From Centrapalus pauciflorus (taxonomy: Eukaryota; Streptophyta; Magnoliopsida; Asterales; Asteraceae): a DNA stretch of 64,000 nt. Numbering within the stretch: the stretch's first letter is position 1; each line of letters begins with the position of its first letter. Shown here piece by piece: positions 10,548 to 21,572 of the stretch. The stretch lies in contig JAANYP010002833.1 in the NCBI GenBank assembly GCA_020465985.1, positions 62,001 through 126,000 on the forward strand. Direction: 5' to 3'. The position numbers were made by a program, and so were the translations under genes. Below the pieces are notes generated by a model that saw nothing but the letters and a program-made list of their open reading frames with translations, did no database searches and was not told the origin of the DNA.

Positions 10548-11101
10548 TCTCAATTCCTTATGATTTTTCTATGCTTTTCCATTTTTAGATGTATTTGATG
10601 TTTCTATACATCCCCAGAAAGTTTGCATACCTCATTTAGACTCAATATTTGTATGTCTTGTACATAAAAATTAAGACCGATTGGTCATACGTCTAAGTTA
10701 GTGACACGTTTGACTTTTTCTTGAATATTTTATTTGCCTTGGGACTCCCTATATGTATTATGCCTACCAACACATCAAACTAAAATAAAGTCTAACACTT
10801 AGAATTTTAGGTGTATTATATGTGAAAGCCTAAACACTTAGAGATTGTAACGACTGTGCTAATTTTCGTCACTTTGAACCTATGCATCTAAGACTTAACT
10901 CTTTTTCTGATATTCTTTTTTTTTTTTTGAATTTTTATGGTTTTCTCTCTTTTTTTTTTTGTTTTTCATAAGAAATAGTAATAAAAGCAGATAACCTACT
11001 AACTTACTAAAAATAGAAACTTTCCTAAATTAGTAGACTTACTATGAAAAGAAAATAAATACTACAGCTATAAAAGGAAATAAACTACCACTAAGGTCAA
11101 A

Positions 11102-14100
11102 TTACTCTGGGTTGTGTATTCCATTTAGTTGAATTAAATATTCAAACCGTGACTTATCAAAAGCTTTGGTAAATAAATCAGCATTATTATCGACCGTTGC
11201 CACTTTTACCAATTTGATTAAGTTCTTTTCAGCACAATCACGAATAAAACGATGCCTTATGTCTATGTGCTTTGTTTTACTGTGTTTAACTGGATTATTT
11301 GTTATAGCGATTGTAGATTGGTTATCTATCCTAATAGGAGTTTGAGTGTAAGCCAAACCGTAATCCCGCAATTGTTGTTGTATCCACAGAACCTGTGAGC
11401 AGCAACATACCCGGCCTCGCACGTTGACACGGCTACCGACGTCTGTTTCTTGCATTGCCAGGAAACTAGTATCCCTCCTAGGAATTGACAACCTCCAGTT
11501 GTTGATTTACGCGTCAAGCTGCATCCTCTGTAGTCAGAATCCGTGAACGCCTCCAACTCTAGATCTCCCTCCGCGTGATACCAAAGTCCCAGCTTCGGTT
11601 TCGACTTGAGGTATTGTAGAATCCGCTTCACAGCTTTCATATGCATCTCCTTCGGATTCGCTTGAAACCTAGCATAAATACACACAGCAAACATGATGTC
11701 AGGTCTTGAAGCAGTTAAATACATAAGTGATCCAATCATGGCCCGATATAACGTCGGATCCACATCGGTATCACTTTCAGTTGCCGGTCCGAGATTGTGA
11801 TTCACTTGAATCGGCGTGCTGAAATGGGCAGTCAGTTTCGTTCCTTCCATCCCGAAGCGTTCCAATTTGCCATAGACATACTTCGTCTGATGGATAAACA
11901 TACCATCCTTCTACTGGTCAACTTGTAACCCCAAAAAGAAATTTAACTCTCCCATAGCACTCATCTCGAATTTCGACTTCATCACCTTCTCGTATCTTTG
12001 CACATTTGTACGTCTGATGATCCAAAGATGATATCATCGACGTACACTTGTACCAAGATGAAGTGTTCTCCCTCTCTCTTAACGAACAGCCTACTATCTA
12101 TCCTACCCCTTTCAAACCCGTTCTCTAATAAATGGTTGGATAAAGTCTCGTACCACGCCCTTGGTGCTTGATGCAATCCATATAGAGCCTTATCTAAACG
12201 ATATACTCTATCAGGATATTTTGGATCTGTAAATCCGGGCGGCTGTTCTACGTACACCAGCTCCTTCACTTTTCCATATAGGAAAGCACTCTTAACATCT
12301 AGTTGATATACCTTAAAGCCCTTGAAGGAAGCAAAAGCCAGAAACAACCTAATGGCTTCCAGCCTAGCTATTGGTGCAAACACCTCATTGTAATCGATTC
12401 CCTCCTCTTGGTTGAAACCCTTTACAACTAACCTAGCTTTGTTGCGAGTGACTATACCCCGATCGTCTCTTTTGCACTTAAAAACCCATTTGGTTCCTAT
12501 GGCAATTTCCCCTCGAGGTAATGGAACTAACTCCCACACTTCTAGTTTCCTAAACTGAGAGAGTTCTTCCTGCATCGCTTCAACCCAGGAGTTATCCTTT
12601 AGTGCAATTTGCACATTCTTAGGCTCTACTTGCGAGATGAAACAAGAATAGAGTCATGTATGATATGCCTCGGAGTCGTTTATCATCGACAACAACACAG
12701 TGTTGTTATTTAAACTACTCCTAGTCCTCACACCCTCATTAGGATTTCCTATGATGCTTTCTATAGGATAGTTCATGTTGATCCTAGAGGTCTCTATCTC
12801 GTCAACTCTCAGATTATCTCCTAAGTTAGATCCTATTTCACCTAATGGGGGAACTTCCTCAGATTCTACATTTTCCTCCTCGTGGACATTTTCCTCAGAG
12901 TTGGAGTTTGTTGCTTGAGTCTGGTTCTCGGTTGAAGGTGCTTCTGGATCAGTGACTTTTGGAGATCCATCTTCAATCAAAGTAGGCTCGGATGTGGATT
13001 GGAATGTAGTCCTCGGAAAGGTGTGACCATCTTCATTCAGATGCAACGTCGCCATGTCCTTTTCGATTGTACCTGCATTTTCATCCAAAGGAATGTCAAA
13101 TGACTCAAATAATTTATCATAGTCAAATATCCATTCCGGACCTGTTTGGGGTTCATGTGTATAACTTGTGACTTCAATGTTATACACAATTTCCACTGTA
13201 CCATTTGTTTTATTAAAAACCCGTTTGTTTGGTGAGTTCGACACATAACCTAGGAAGTATCCTTCGTCAGCCTTTTCACCAAACTTAGGTTGATGTTTTG
13301 TTCGCAATAGAGTGCATGGTACCCCAAACGGTTCAAAGCCAGTTAAATTAGGTGGCCGTTTATTCAAAATTTCATAACAGGTTTTGTTCAAAGATTTGAC
13401 AGTTAGGACTCGGTTTAAAATATGACATGCGGTATTCACTGCCTCCCCCCAAAACATGGTAGGAAGCTTTGAATCCGAAAGCATAGTCCTAGCTGCCTCA
13501 ATCAATGTCCTGTTTTTACGTTCAGCCACCCCATTTTGTTGAGGCTCATATGGTGCACTAAATTGATGCACTATGCCCTTTGAGAGGCAATATACACCAA
13601 TTACAGTGTTTTTGAACTCAGTTCCGTTATCACTATGAACCCTTTTAACCCGTGTTCAATAGGAATTCTCCACTTGGTCTAAGAACCCGATGAGCTTGGA
13701 AGCCGTCTCGTACTTTGTACCTAGAAAGAAAACCCAAGAAAACCATGAGTAATCGTCAATGATAACCAAACAATACCAACTACCTCCTATACTCCTTTTG
13801 TTGATTGGTCCGAAGATATCCATATGCAACAAATCGAATGTAGAGGTTATGGAATTATGAGTCTTGGACTTGTGTGTCTTCTTATGTTGTTTGCCCTTCT
13901 TGCATGGTAGACACTTGTCCTCGAACTGGAAGCTCTTCATAGGCACACCTTGCACTAACCCATTTTTCGTTATATAATTCATTTTCCTTAGGTGCAAATG
14001 TGCCATGCGTCTGTGCCACAACACTGATTCCGTCTCCGAAGCTTTGGATAATAAACAGATTGGCCCCATAGAAGTCTCCGGCTTGTTCATATCAAGCATG

Positions 14101-14462
14101 TACAAGTCATTCTTCCTTGGTGCCCGCATCAATATCCACTCTTCAGGAATTTTGAAACCCGGTTTTAGCACTAACGCTTCAGTGTCTGTGAACAACACCG
14201 AATTCTTCTTGTCACAGATTTGAGATACACTAATGAGATTGTGAACCAGTTTATCAACGTGATAAACTTGATCCAACTTGATCGTCCCATTAGTGACCAC
14301 TCCAGTACCCGTGATGTTTCCTCCCTTGTTTCCTGCGAATGATACAAATCCCCGATTCCCACCCTTGAAGTCTGTAAGGAGACTTCTTTCCCCTGTCATG
14401 TGCCTGGAGCATCCACTGTCGACGAACCATTTTTTGTTTGGACCTGTGGTAATCTCCTGCAC
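11102..14462 (-). pseudogene. pol of element A (PR-INT-RT-RNase H), broken
   Basis: Starting just after the gag stop, protease has WFVDSGCSRHMTG; the integrase zinc region has HRRMAHLH and CLPCKKGKQ; the core has HMDIFGP, SDNGTEF and the catalytic Glu in NGVAERKNRT. RT carries GTKWVFK, NKARLVVKGF and YVDDIIFGSS; RNase H carries AFTDSDY, the CEAGY stretch and KHIDIRHRFI, ending at NPE. Lesions visible: GGA to TGA near 13650, TGC to TGA near 12655, a one-base deletion near 11985, a stop near 11902 and a frameshift near 11400. Domain content is complete, so A was recently functional, but five breaks prevent expression of one polyprotein. Confidence 0.9.
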
Positions 14463-14480
14463 ATTAAAGAAAATAGGTTA
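14457..14480 (-). promoter_or_regulatory. gag-pol junction: in-frame TAA plus acceptor-like TGTGCAG (A)
   Basis: Gag ends at TAA (14480-14478) and the same frame reopens directly into protease. Twenty-four nt from the T of TAA lies the end of a pyrimidine-rich TTCTTTAATGTGCAG. B and D have the same stop, frame and spacing. It may set the gag to gag-pol ratio by readthrough or by splicing. Confidence 0.55.
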
Positions 14481-17257
14481 GTTATCACGGGGAACCCAAG
14501 CCATAACTGACTTGGTTATACCATTCTCGTCCACATACTTAAACTCTTTCAAGTACCCATCTCGCCTTTCAGGTGACTTGGGTCGTTGAACAGGAGTTTG
14601 TTGTGGTGCCGAGTGATGTAAATTCACTCTCTGCCTTTGAGTAGGCATTTGTTGTGGAGCTCTAGAATAATTCCGATTATATTGCATTTCAGATTGTGAT
14701 CCCTGAGCTCTTACCGGTGTGTGATGCCTAATAGGAGTGTGTGACCTAACTGGAGTGTATGCTCTGCTAGGTGTTGTGCTCCTATATTGTTGTTGAGGTC
14801 CAGACCTAGATTGATTTACGACTCTATTCGGTGAATGAGTCCTAACCACTTCCTTTGGTCCAACCTTTACCGGTGTTTGTTTCACAACTTATTTTGGTGC
14901 GGCCTGCACAGTTTTCTCGGTACTCTGAGAACTACTAGTGCTCGCCACACTTGTTGAGGGCTTAACTTGTGTTGGCTTCCCTGTCTTAGGTGTAACATCA
15001 GTTTTCCTAAGTGGACAGTTAGAAGCAACATGCCCCTTTTCATGACATCTAAAACAAGACATCTTGTCAATGGACTTCTTATGTGTGCCCTTAGACTTAG
15101 GTGTCTCACTAGTGTCTTGGTCAGGCTGAGCATCTATTGTGACTGGTTCATTGTCCTGATCATTAAAATCAATTTTATGTTTTCCTGCAGGTGTTTCACT
15201 GGAGGAAGACACAAATTTGACTTTCTTAACCTTGACGGTTGTATCAGTCACCTTAGTTGTATTTTCTTTTACAGGCTCAGATATAGGTGCAAGTATGTCC
15301 TCTAAGTCTACTGATTTATCAGTTTTCTCCTGAGGTTGAGGCACGTAGTTTGCGTTAAAAGGAGGAGGAATCTCATGAAATCCTAGACCTACAGGCTTTT
15401 TAGATTGGCGTTGAGCATCTAAAACTTTCCATAGGTTCAGACTTGAATTCCTAAACTTTTCTAGCTTACTATTGGCCTCTGCTACCTTTACCTTAGTTTC
15501 GGCTAGCTCTATGTCTTTGTTCTTAAGATCTTTGGTCAAAGCCTCTACATGATCATACATCAGTTCTAATCTAACGCACTGCTCACTCAGCTTGTCTTTA
15601 AGAACTATGACATCTTGTGCATCAGCTTTAAGCTTATCCTTAAGATCTTGTTTAATGTCATTCAGGCTAGCGTTATCCGATTTTAAAGACTCATTTTGAG
15701 CAGATATGTTCTTATGTGATTCTAATACTAGATTTAATCTATCGTTAGAAGTAACACAAAACACACATAATTCATGGAAAAGAGAGTAGTTCAGACTAAC
15801 CTTTGTGTGGTCGGATTCCACGTTGGCCATTTGAGCGGCAAACACCAGAAGCGTCTGATCATTCGTCTTCTCCACCCACATCGGACTGCTGTCCCTTGTG
15901 GTCTGCTCTTCCCCTTCACATCCATTCTCCGTGACTTCAGCCATGAAGGCTCTAGCATTTGATTCCGGATGTGAGCTCCAGTCGTAGGTACCATCCAGCT
16001 GTCTGTCTGATGTGACATTTGATAATAGACCAGCTAGATTGGCTTGACCGGCAGATGAGCTTGGAAGGTATCTCTGTTGAGACTGATTCTGAAACTTTCC
16101 ATGATGCTGTTGCTGCCCTTGGTAAGTATCTACCTTCGGTCGCTGACATTCTCTGGCGAAGTGTCCCAGACCTTGACAATTGTAGCATTTGACTTTGGAC
16201 TTATCAAAGCCAATCCCCTTATTATTCATTGTCAGATTCCTCCCAGTCCGTTTGATGAATCTTTTAACCCGTTGGGTTACCATGGCTAGTTGCCATTTGA
16301 GATCCATTTCCTCAAGATCGTCAGGGTCTACCTGATCATAGTCTTCATCCCAGAGAGCAGGAACGTTTATCTTCCCCTGAACGCAGTTCCCGTATGCGGC
16401 CACAAATGATGCAAGCAAGTTCAAATGTTCTTCGGCCGATTTAGCGCTCATGGGCATCTTAGAGTATCCCTGAGATGTTGATGCCTGTGCTGCTTGAGGT
16501 TGCTGTTCTTCCGATCTTCCCAACCCTAAGAACGCTCTGTTCAGTGTGTCATCAGTCTCCGCTGGTGACAACGTTTCTCCGGTGGAAAATGCTGTAGCAG
16601 TCTTCAGATCAGCTGCGATTGAAGGTTTTGCTGATTTTCCAAAATACATGGCTGGATTTTGGACTTGTTCGTAATCTGTTTCGGCCTTCAGTAGCTCGAA
16701 ATGATATGCCCGCAACGTTCCCACGATATCCTCCAATGATTGGGTATAATACTTGTCTTCATTAAGCTTAATCATTGCCACATACATTTCCCATTTGGCT
16801 GGTAAGGCATCTAGAAGCTTATTGTTCTTTTCGGTGTCATTATACTCAATCCCATGACTTTCAAGCTCCGTCAACAGATGATAAAAGCGAGTGATGGTGT
16901 CATCCAGCTGTTCATCCTTCAACGCCTTGAAAATAGCAAAATGTTGTTTCAATAACTCCATGCGCTTCCTTCGAACCCTAGGATTACCCTCACACCTCTT
17001 TTCTAGCGACTCCCAAAGTTCCTTAGATGTCTTTTGAGTCCAAAATGTGTGTAGTATATCCTGAGGCCTTCGACTTCTGATACAGGTGGAATGTATCCTT
17101 CGTCAATACATACCCACATGCGCATGTCATTGAAACGCACAAAATCGACAAACCGATCTTTCCACCAATAGTAATCCTCGAGTTTCATCAGCTTAGGCGG
17201 AGTGTTTGCCTTCCCGACCTCATGATCCAATTTTAGAAAATTTTGAAGATTTGACAT
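14478..17257 (-). pseudogene. gag of element A, broken
   Basis: The ATG at 17257 opens a copia gag (DHEVGKANTPPKLMKLEDYYWWKDRF). Near 17075 about 130 bp are missing relative to B, which shifts the frame. The main part (16961-14889, 690 codons) has the UBN2-type domain, a CCHC knuckle CYNCQGLGHFAREC, a long coiled coil (about 15780-15440) and a second knuckle CFRCHEKGHVASNC near 15060. A stop at 14889-14887 (probably CAA to TAA) interrupts it, and a basic arginine, glutamine and proline-rich tail runs to the natural TAA at 14480. Nucleocapsid role is inferred from the zinc knuckles. Confidence 0.85.
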
Positions 17258-17906
17258 CTTTTCAAAAGTAATTGAATTGAACTTAATAAATTTAATTCGA
17301 AACTAATTTAATTTAATTCTTTCGACTTTAGATAGATTCGAATATAATTAATTTTAAATCTGTTTGGGATTGAATTCGATTAAGTTTGATAATTCAATTA
17401 AATTCGAAGATGATGACAGATTCGAAAGTCCCTAAACTCGAAGGTCAAGCAAACTCGAATACTCAGCAGTTTCGAAGTACCCCTGTTCGACTATAGTCCA
17501 AACTCGAAGCAAACTCGAATGACAGTAAACTCGAGACTCCTATTCGACTCTAGCACAAACTCGAATTAAACTCGAAACACACTTTATCAAACTCGAAAGG
17601 AGCGGATTTGGTTAGACTCGAGACTAAGTGAAACCCTAATTACTCCTAATAGATTCGAGCGCCGCAAACTCAAAAAACGGCTAACACTTCGATTTCTTTA
17701 CGTTTTGCAGATTAAATCAATATTTTTACAACGAAAAATATTGCTTTCGATCAAAAACGTGAAAAACACGAAGTATTTTCCAGATGACAATTTGCTAAGC
17801 TCGAAAAACGCGAAAAACATGAATTTGAGAGAAAAACCGTCCAAAAGCGTCAAGAAACCTAGAATGTATCTAGATGAACACGAAGAACACCAAGAACAAC
17901 CCGTTG
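17258..17906 (-). other. 5' leader of element A, TCGA-dense
   Basis: The 650 nt between PBS and gag ATG hold no coding frame. About 20 TCGA tetramers lie in 17280-17700, many as TTCGAAT or ACTCGAA, against fewer than two expected by chance. Packaging signals would be expected here, but none is recognised. Confidence 0.7.
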
Positions 17907-17918
17907 GCTCTGATACCA
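17907..17918 (-). other. Primer-binding site of element A
   Basis: GCTCTGATACCA on the plus strand is the exact complement of TGGTATCAGAGC, the initiator tRNA-Met PBS, two bases inside the LTR end at 17921. Confidence 0.92.
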
Positions 17919-17920
17919 CT

Positions 17921-18589
17921 TGTAAGGTCTACCTAACACAGATCTATCTAGACGCGGAACCGTCAACGAGTGCGGAATCCTCGTTAATGGGTAGACGGTG
18001 ACAACTCTCACTAGAAACACGGAGACTATCAACGAGCTGTACGAACTACACAAGAACGCACCTACTAGAAGATTCTCTCCGAAACAATGCTAACACTGAT
18101 GACAAACTCGAAATCGCTCTTTGCTTAATCTCTCTCGAATTCTGCAAAAAGTCTAATAATTATTCGATTCTATCCCTAATTATAGAGGCTAATTCGAGTC
18201 TGCCATGGGCCAAACTCGAATCAGGCCCAAGGCCCATTCGAGTTTGTCCCCACTGACACTCTCGAATCTGCCTAAGTGAGCACATTCGAATCTACCTAGG
18301 ATCACATTCGAATCTGTCATAGATTCGAATGCCAATCCTTATAGAATTCGAATCTGACTAACTTGTATTTGAAACTTATGTTTTTTTAACTTATGTTTGA
18401 TTTTATCTTTGATCTTTATGTTTGAACTTCTTGTAATACGTTACATCAAGTTCAAACATACAAACAATAACTATCAAACATATATAAACATATATATCAA
18501 CCACTCGTTAGAACTCAATACTTTGAATATTACTTAAACCAAAATGTTCGATCACTTAGACTGCTATCGTCACACAGGGTGTACCAACA
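17921..18589 (-). repeat. 5' LTR of element A
   Basis: A 669-bp LTR with TG...CA ends: on the minus strand it starts TGTTGGTACACCC at 18589 and ends GACCTTACA at 17921. The TATA-like TATAATTA lies near 18180. It contains many TTCGAA-type motifs and the LTR half of the PPT hairpin. It abuts B leader sequence at 18590. Confidence 0.9.
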
Positions 18590-18680
18590 TTAAATTCGAA
18601 TTTTCTCAACTTCGAAAGAATTACTTTAAATTAATTTCGAATTAAATTAATTAAGTTTGAATTCAAAAATATTTGAAACA

Positions 18681-21551
18681 ATGACAAGTCTAGAGAGGTT
18701 CATTGAGATGGATCACGAGGTTGGAAAAGCGAATTCTCCACCGAAGTTGATGAAAATAGAGGACTATTACTGGTGGAAGGATAGGTTTGCCGACTTCGCA
18801 AGGTTTAATGATATGCGAATGTGGATTTGTATCGACGAAGGATACATTCCACCTACAGCTGAGGTTGAAGGACGACAAAAGGTTGTGCCTTACTTATGAT
18901 GAATGATGACGATAAAAAGTTGTATGAAGCCGAGAACCGTGCCTTCGCTATCATTAGAAAGGCGTTACCTCAGGATATCTTGCGCACCTTCCGTAATCAA
19001 AAAACAGCAAAAGAGTTGTGGGATGCGTTAGAGAAACAGTGTGAAGGTAACCCGAGGGTCAGAAAGAACAGAATGGAAATGCTCAAGCAGCAGTTCGCCA
19101 TCTTCAAAGCATTGAAGAACGAAAAGCTGGATGAGACAATTACCATATTTTATCATCTATTGACTGAGTTAGACAGCCATGATGTGGAGTATAGTGAAAC
19201 AGAGAAGATTAACAAGATTCTAGATGCTTTACCGGCTAAATAGGAGATCTATGTGGCCTTGATAAAGCATGATGAAGACAAGTTCTATACTCTGACTCTA
19301 GATAATGTTATAGGAACGCTGAGGGCATATCACTTTGAGATGCTGAAAAAGGAAACGGATTATGACCAAGTCCAAGATCCTGCTATGTACTTTGGGAAAT
19401 CAAATCCTTCAGTATCAACTGAATTGAAGACGGCTACAGCTTTCTTTTAAGGAGAAACATCGTCACCGGCTGAAACAGAAGACTCAGTAGGTAGGGCTTT
19501 CTTAGGGTCGGCTAGACCGGAAGAAAAGCAGCACCAGGCTACTTCGGCATCTACATCTCAAGGGTATTCCAAGATGCCTATGAGCGCAAAATCTGCTGAA
19601 GACCATCTGAATCTGTTGGCTTCATTCGTGGCCGCTTACGGCAATTGCGTTCAGGGCAAAATCAACGATCCTGCACTTTGGGATGAGGATTACGATCAGG
19701 TAGACGCTGATGATCTAGAAGAGATGGATTTGCAATGGCAATTGGCCATGGTAACTCAGAGAGTTAAAAGGTTCATCAAAAGAACGGGAAGGAAGTTTAA
19801 TGTTAGTAACAATAAGATTGGATTTGATAAGTCCAAGGTTAAGTGTTACAACTGTCAGGGGTTAGGACACTTCGCTAGAGAGTGTCAGAGACCGAAAGTA
19901 GAGAACTACCAGGGACAGTATCAGAATCAATCGCAAGGGTAATATCTACCGAGTAGTTCAGCCAGTCAGGCGAATATAGCTGGTCTGTTATCCAATGTCA
20001 CATCAGACAGACAGCTAGATGGAACTTATGACTGGAGTACACATCCAGAGTCGAACGCTAGAGCCTTTATGGCTGAAGTGACCGAGACGGGAAGTGAAGG
20101 AGCAGAGGAAATCACAGGGGATAGTAATCAGAATGAAAGCAGTCCGATGTGGGTAGAAAAGTCAGCTGATAAGATAATTCTGGAGTTTGCCGCATAGATG
20201 GCCAACGTGGAATCAGATCATGCCAAGGTAACTCTGAATTTTTCTCTTTTCCATGATTTATGGGTTTTATGTGCTACGTCTAACGATAGGTTAAATTTAG
20301 TACTAGAATCACATCAAACCATATCTGCTCAAAATGAATCGTTAAAATCAGATAATGCTTGCCTAATAGATATAAAACAAGATCTTAGGGATAAGCTTAA
20401 GGTAGATGCACAAGATGTTGTAGTTCTAAAGGACAAACTGAGCGAACAGTGTGTTAGGTTAGAACTGATGTATGAACATGTTGAGGCACTGACCAAGGAG
20501 CTTAAAACCAAAGAGGTAGAGCTAGCAGAATCTAAGGTGAAAGTAGCTGAGGTCAACAGTAAACTTGAAAAGTTTAGGAACTCATCTCTTAACCTAGGGA
20601 AAATCTTAGATGCACAGCGTCAGTCTAAGAAGCCTGTAGGTCTAGGATATCATGAGAGCCCTCCACCTTTCAATGATAACTATGTACCTCAACCTCAGGA
20701 GAAAACTGATAAATCAGTTGAATCAGAGGAAATACCGGAACCAGTGTCTGAAATTGCTAAGGAAAATGCAACTAAGGTGACTGCTAATAATATGAAGATT
20801 AAGAAGGTTAAATTTGTGCCATCCTCTAGTGATAAACCTGTAGGACAACACAAAATTGACTTTAATGATCAGGAGGATGAACCAGTCGCTATAGTTGAAA
20901 AAAAAGAGCCAGACACTAGTGAGACACCTAAGTCAAAGGGCGCACACAAAAAGTCAATTGAGAAAATGTCTTACTTTAGATGTCACGAAAGGGGGCATGT
21001 TGCAGCTAGTTGTCCTCATAGGAAAGTAGATACTACACCTAAGACTGGAAAGCCGGAGCAACTTAAGCCTTCTACAAGTGTTGAAAGCACTAGTAGTTCT
21101 CAGAATACCGAGAAAACTGTGCAAGCCGCACCTAAATCTGCTGTGAAACAAATGCCTGTGTCGGGACGAACCAAAAGAAGTGATTAGGACTAATTCACCA
21201 AATCAAGTCACTAATCAATCTAGGTCAGGACCGCAACAACAATATAGGAGTACTACACCTAGCAGAGCTTACACTCCAGTTAGGTCTCACACTCCTGTTA
21301 GACATCAAACACCAGGTAGAGCTCAGGGATATCAATCGGAATTGCCATACAATCGTAACTATTCAAGAGCTCCACAGCAAATGCCTACACAAAGGCCGAG
21401 AGTGAACTTAAATCACTCTGCACCACAACAGGCTCCAATTCAAAAACCCAAGTCACCCAAAAGGCGAGATGGGTAATTGAAAGAGTTTAAGTATGTGGAC
21501 GAGAATGGTATTACCAAGTCAGTTATGGCTTGGGTTCCCTGTGATAACTAA
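18681..21551 (+). pseudogene. gag of element B, broken
   Basis: The ATG at 18681 (MTSLERFIEMDHEVGKAN) matches the A gag start. Lesions: frameshift near 18893, TGG to TAG at 19241-19243, stops at 19448-19450, 19940-19942 and 20195-20197, a frameshift near 21180 and a stop at 21474-21476. Knuckle 1 is CYNCQGLGHFAREC (near 19845). Knuckle 2 reads YFRCHERGHVAASC, so its first cysteine is replaced by tyrosine. The coiled coil spans about 20270-20580. The natural end is TAA 21549-21551. Confidence 0.85.
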
Positions 21552-21572
21552 CATATTTTCTTTCATGTGCAG
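21549..21572 (+). promoter_or_regulatory. gag-pol junction: in-frame TAA plus acceptor-like TGTGCAG (B)
   Basis: TAA at 21549-21551 ends gag; the frame continues through CATATTTTCTTTCATGTGCAG into protease. The pyrimidine-rich stretch before TGTGCAG resembles a plant 3' splice site. Spacing is 24 nt as in A and D. Confidence 0.55.

Larger units (their letters stand above)
8938..11101 (-). other. Noncoding pol to extra-ORF spacer, element A
   Basis: About 2.1 kb without a coding frame between the RNase H stop (11102) and the extra ORF ATG (8937). It holds, in minus-strand order, an A-rich purine tract (about 10975-10910), three stem-loops (10547-10348), an AGGAAT/ATTCCT hairpin (10154-10138), an AAAAT repeat (9960-9891), a TCGA-rich segment, TATAAATA (9617-9610) and a putative intron (9451-8940). 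The same order is found in B. Confidence 0.75.
5436..18589 (-). mobile_element. Copia element A with downstream extra ORF
   Basis: On the minus strand: 5' LTR 17921-18589, PBS 17907-17918, leader, gag 17257-14478, pol 14477-11102, a 2.1-kb noncoding spacer, a 985-codon extra ORF 8937-5980, purine tract, and a truncated 3' LTR 5872-5436. The two LTRs align over 437 bp without a gap and with about four differences that I can see, so A is young. Its 3' LTR lacks the last 229 bp and no target duplication can be checked. The right end abuts the 5' leader of element B, which suggests that A inserted into B and that sequence on the left was later lost. Confidence 0.85.

Noticed and set aside
18590..18680. 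Possible 5' LTR of element B between A and the B gag
   Set aside because: Only 91 bp of AT-rich leader are present, with no PBS and no LTR similarity.
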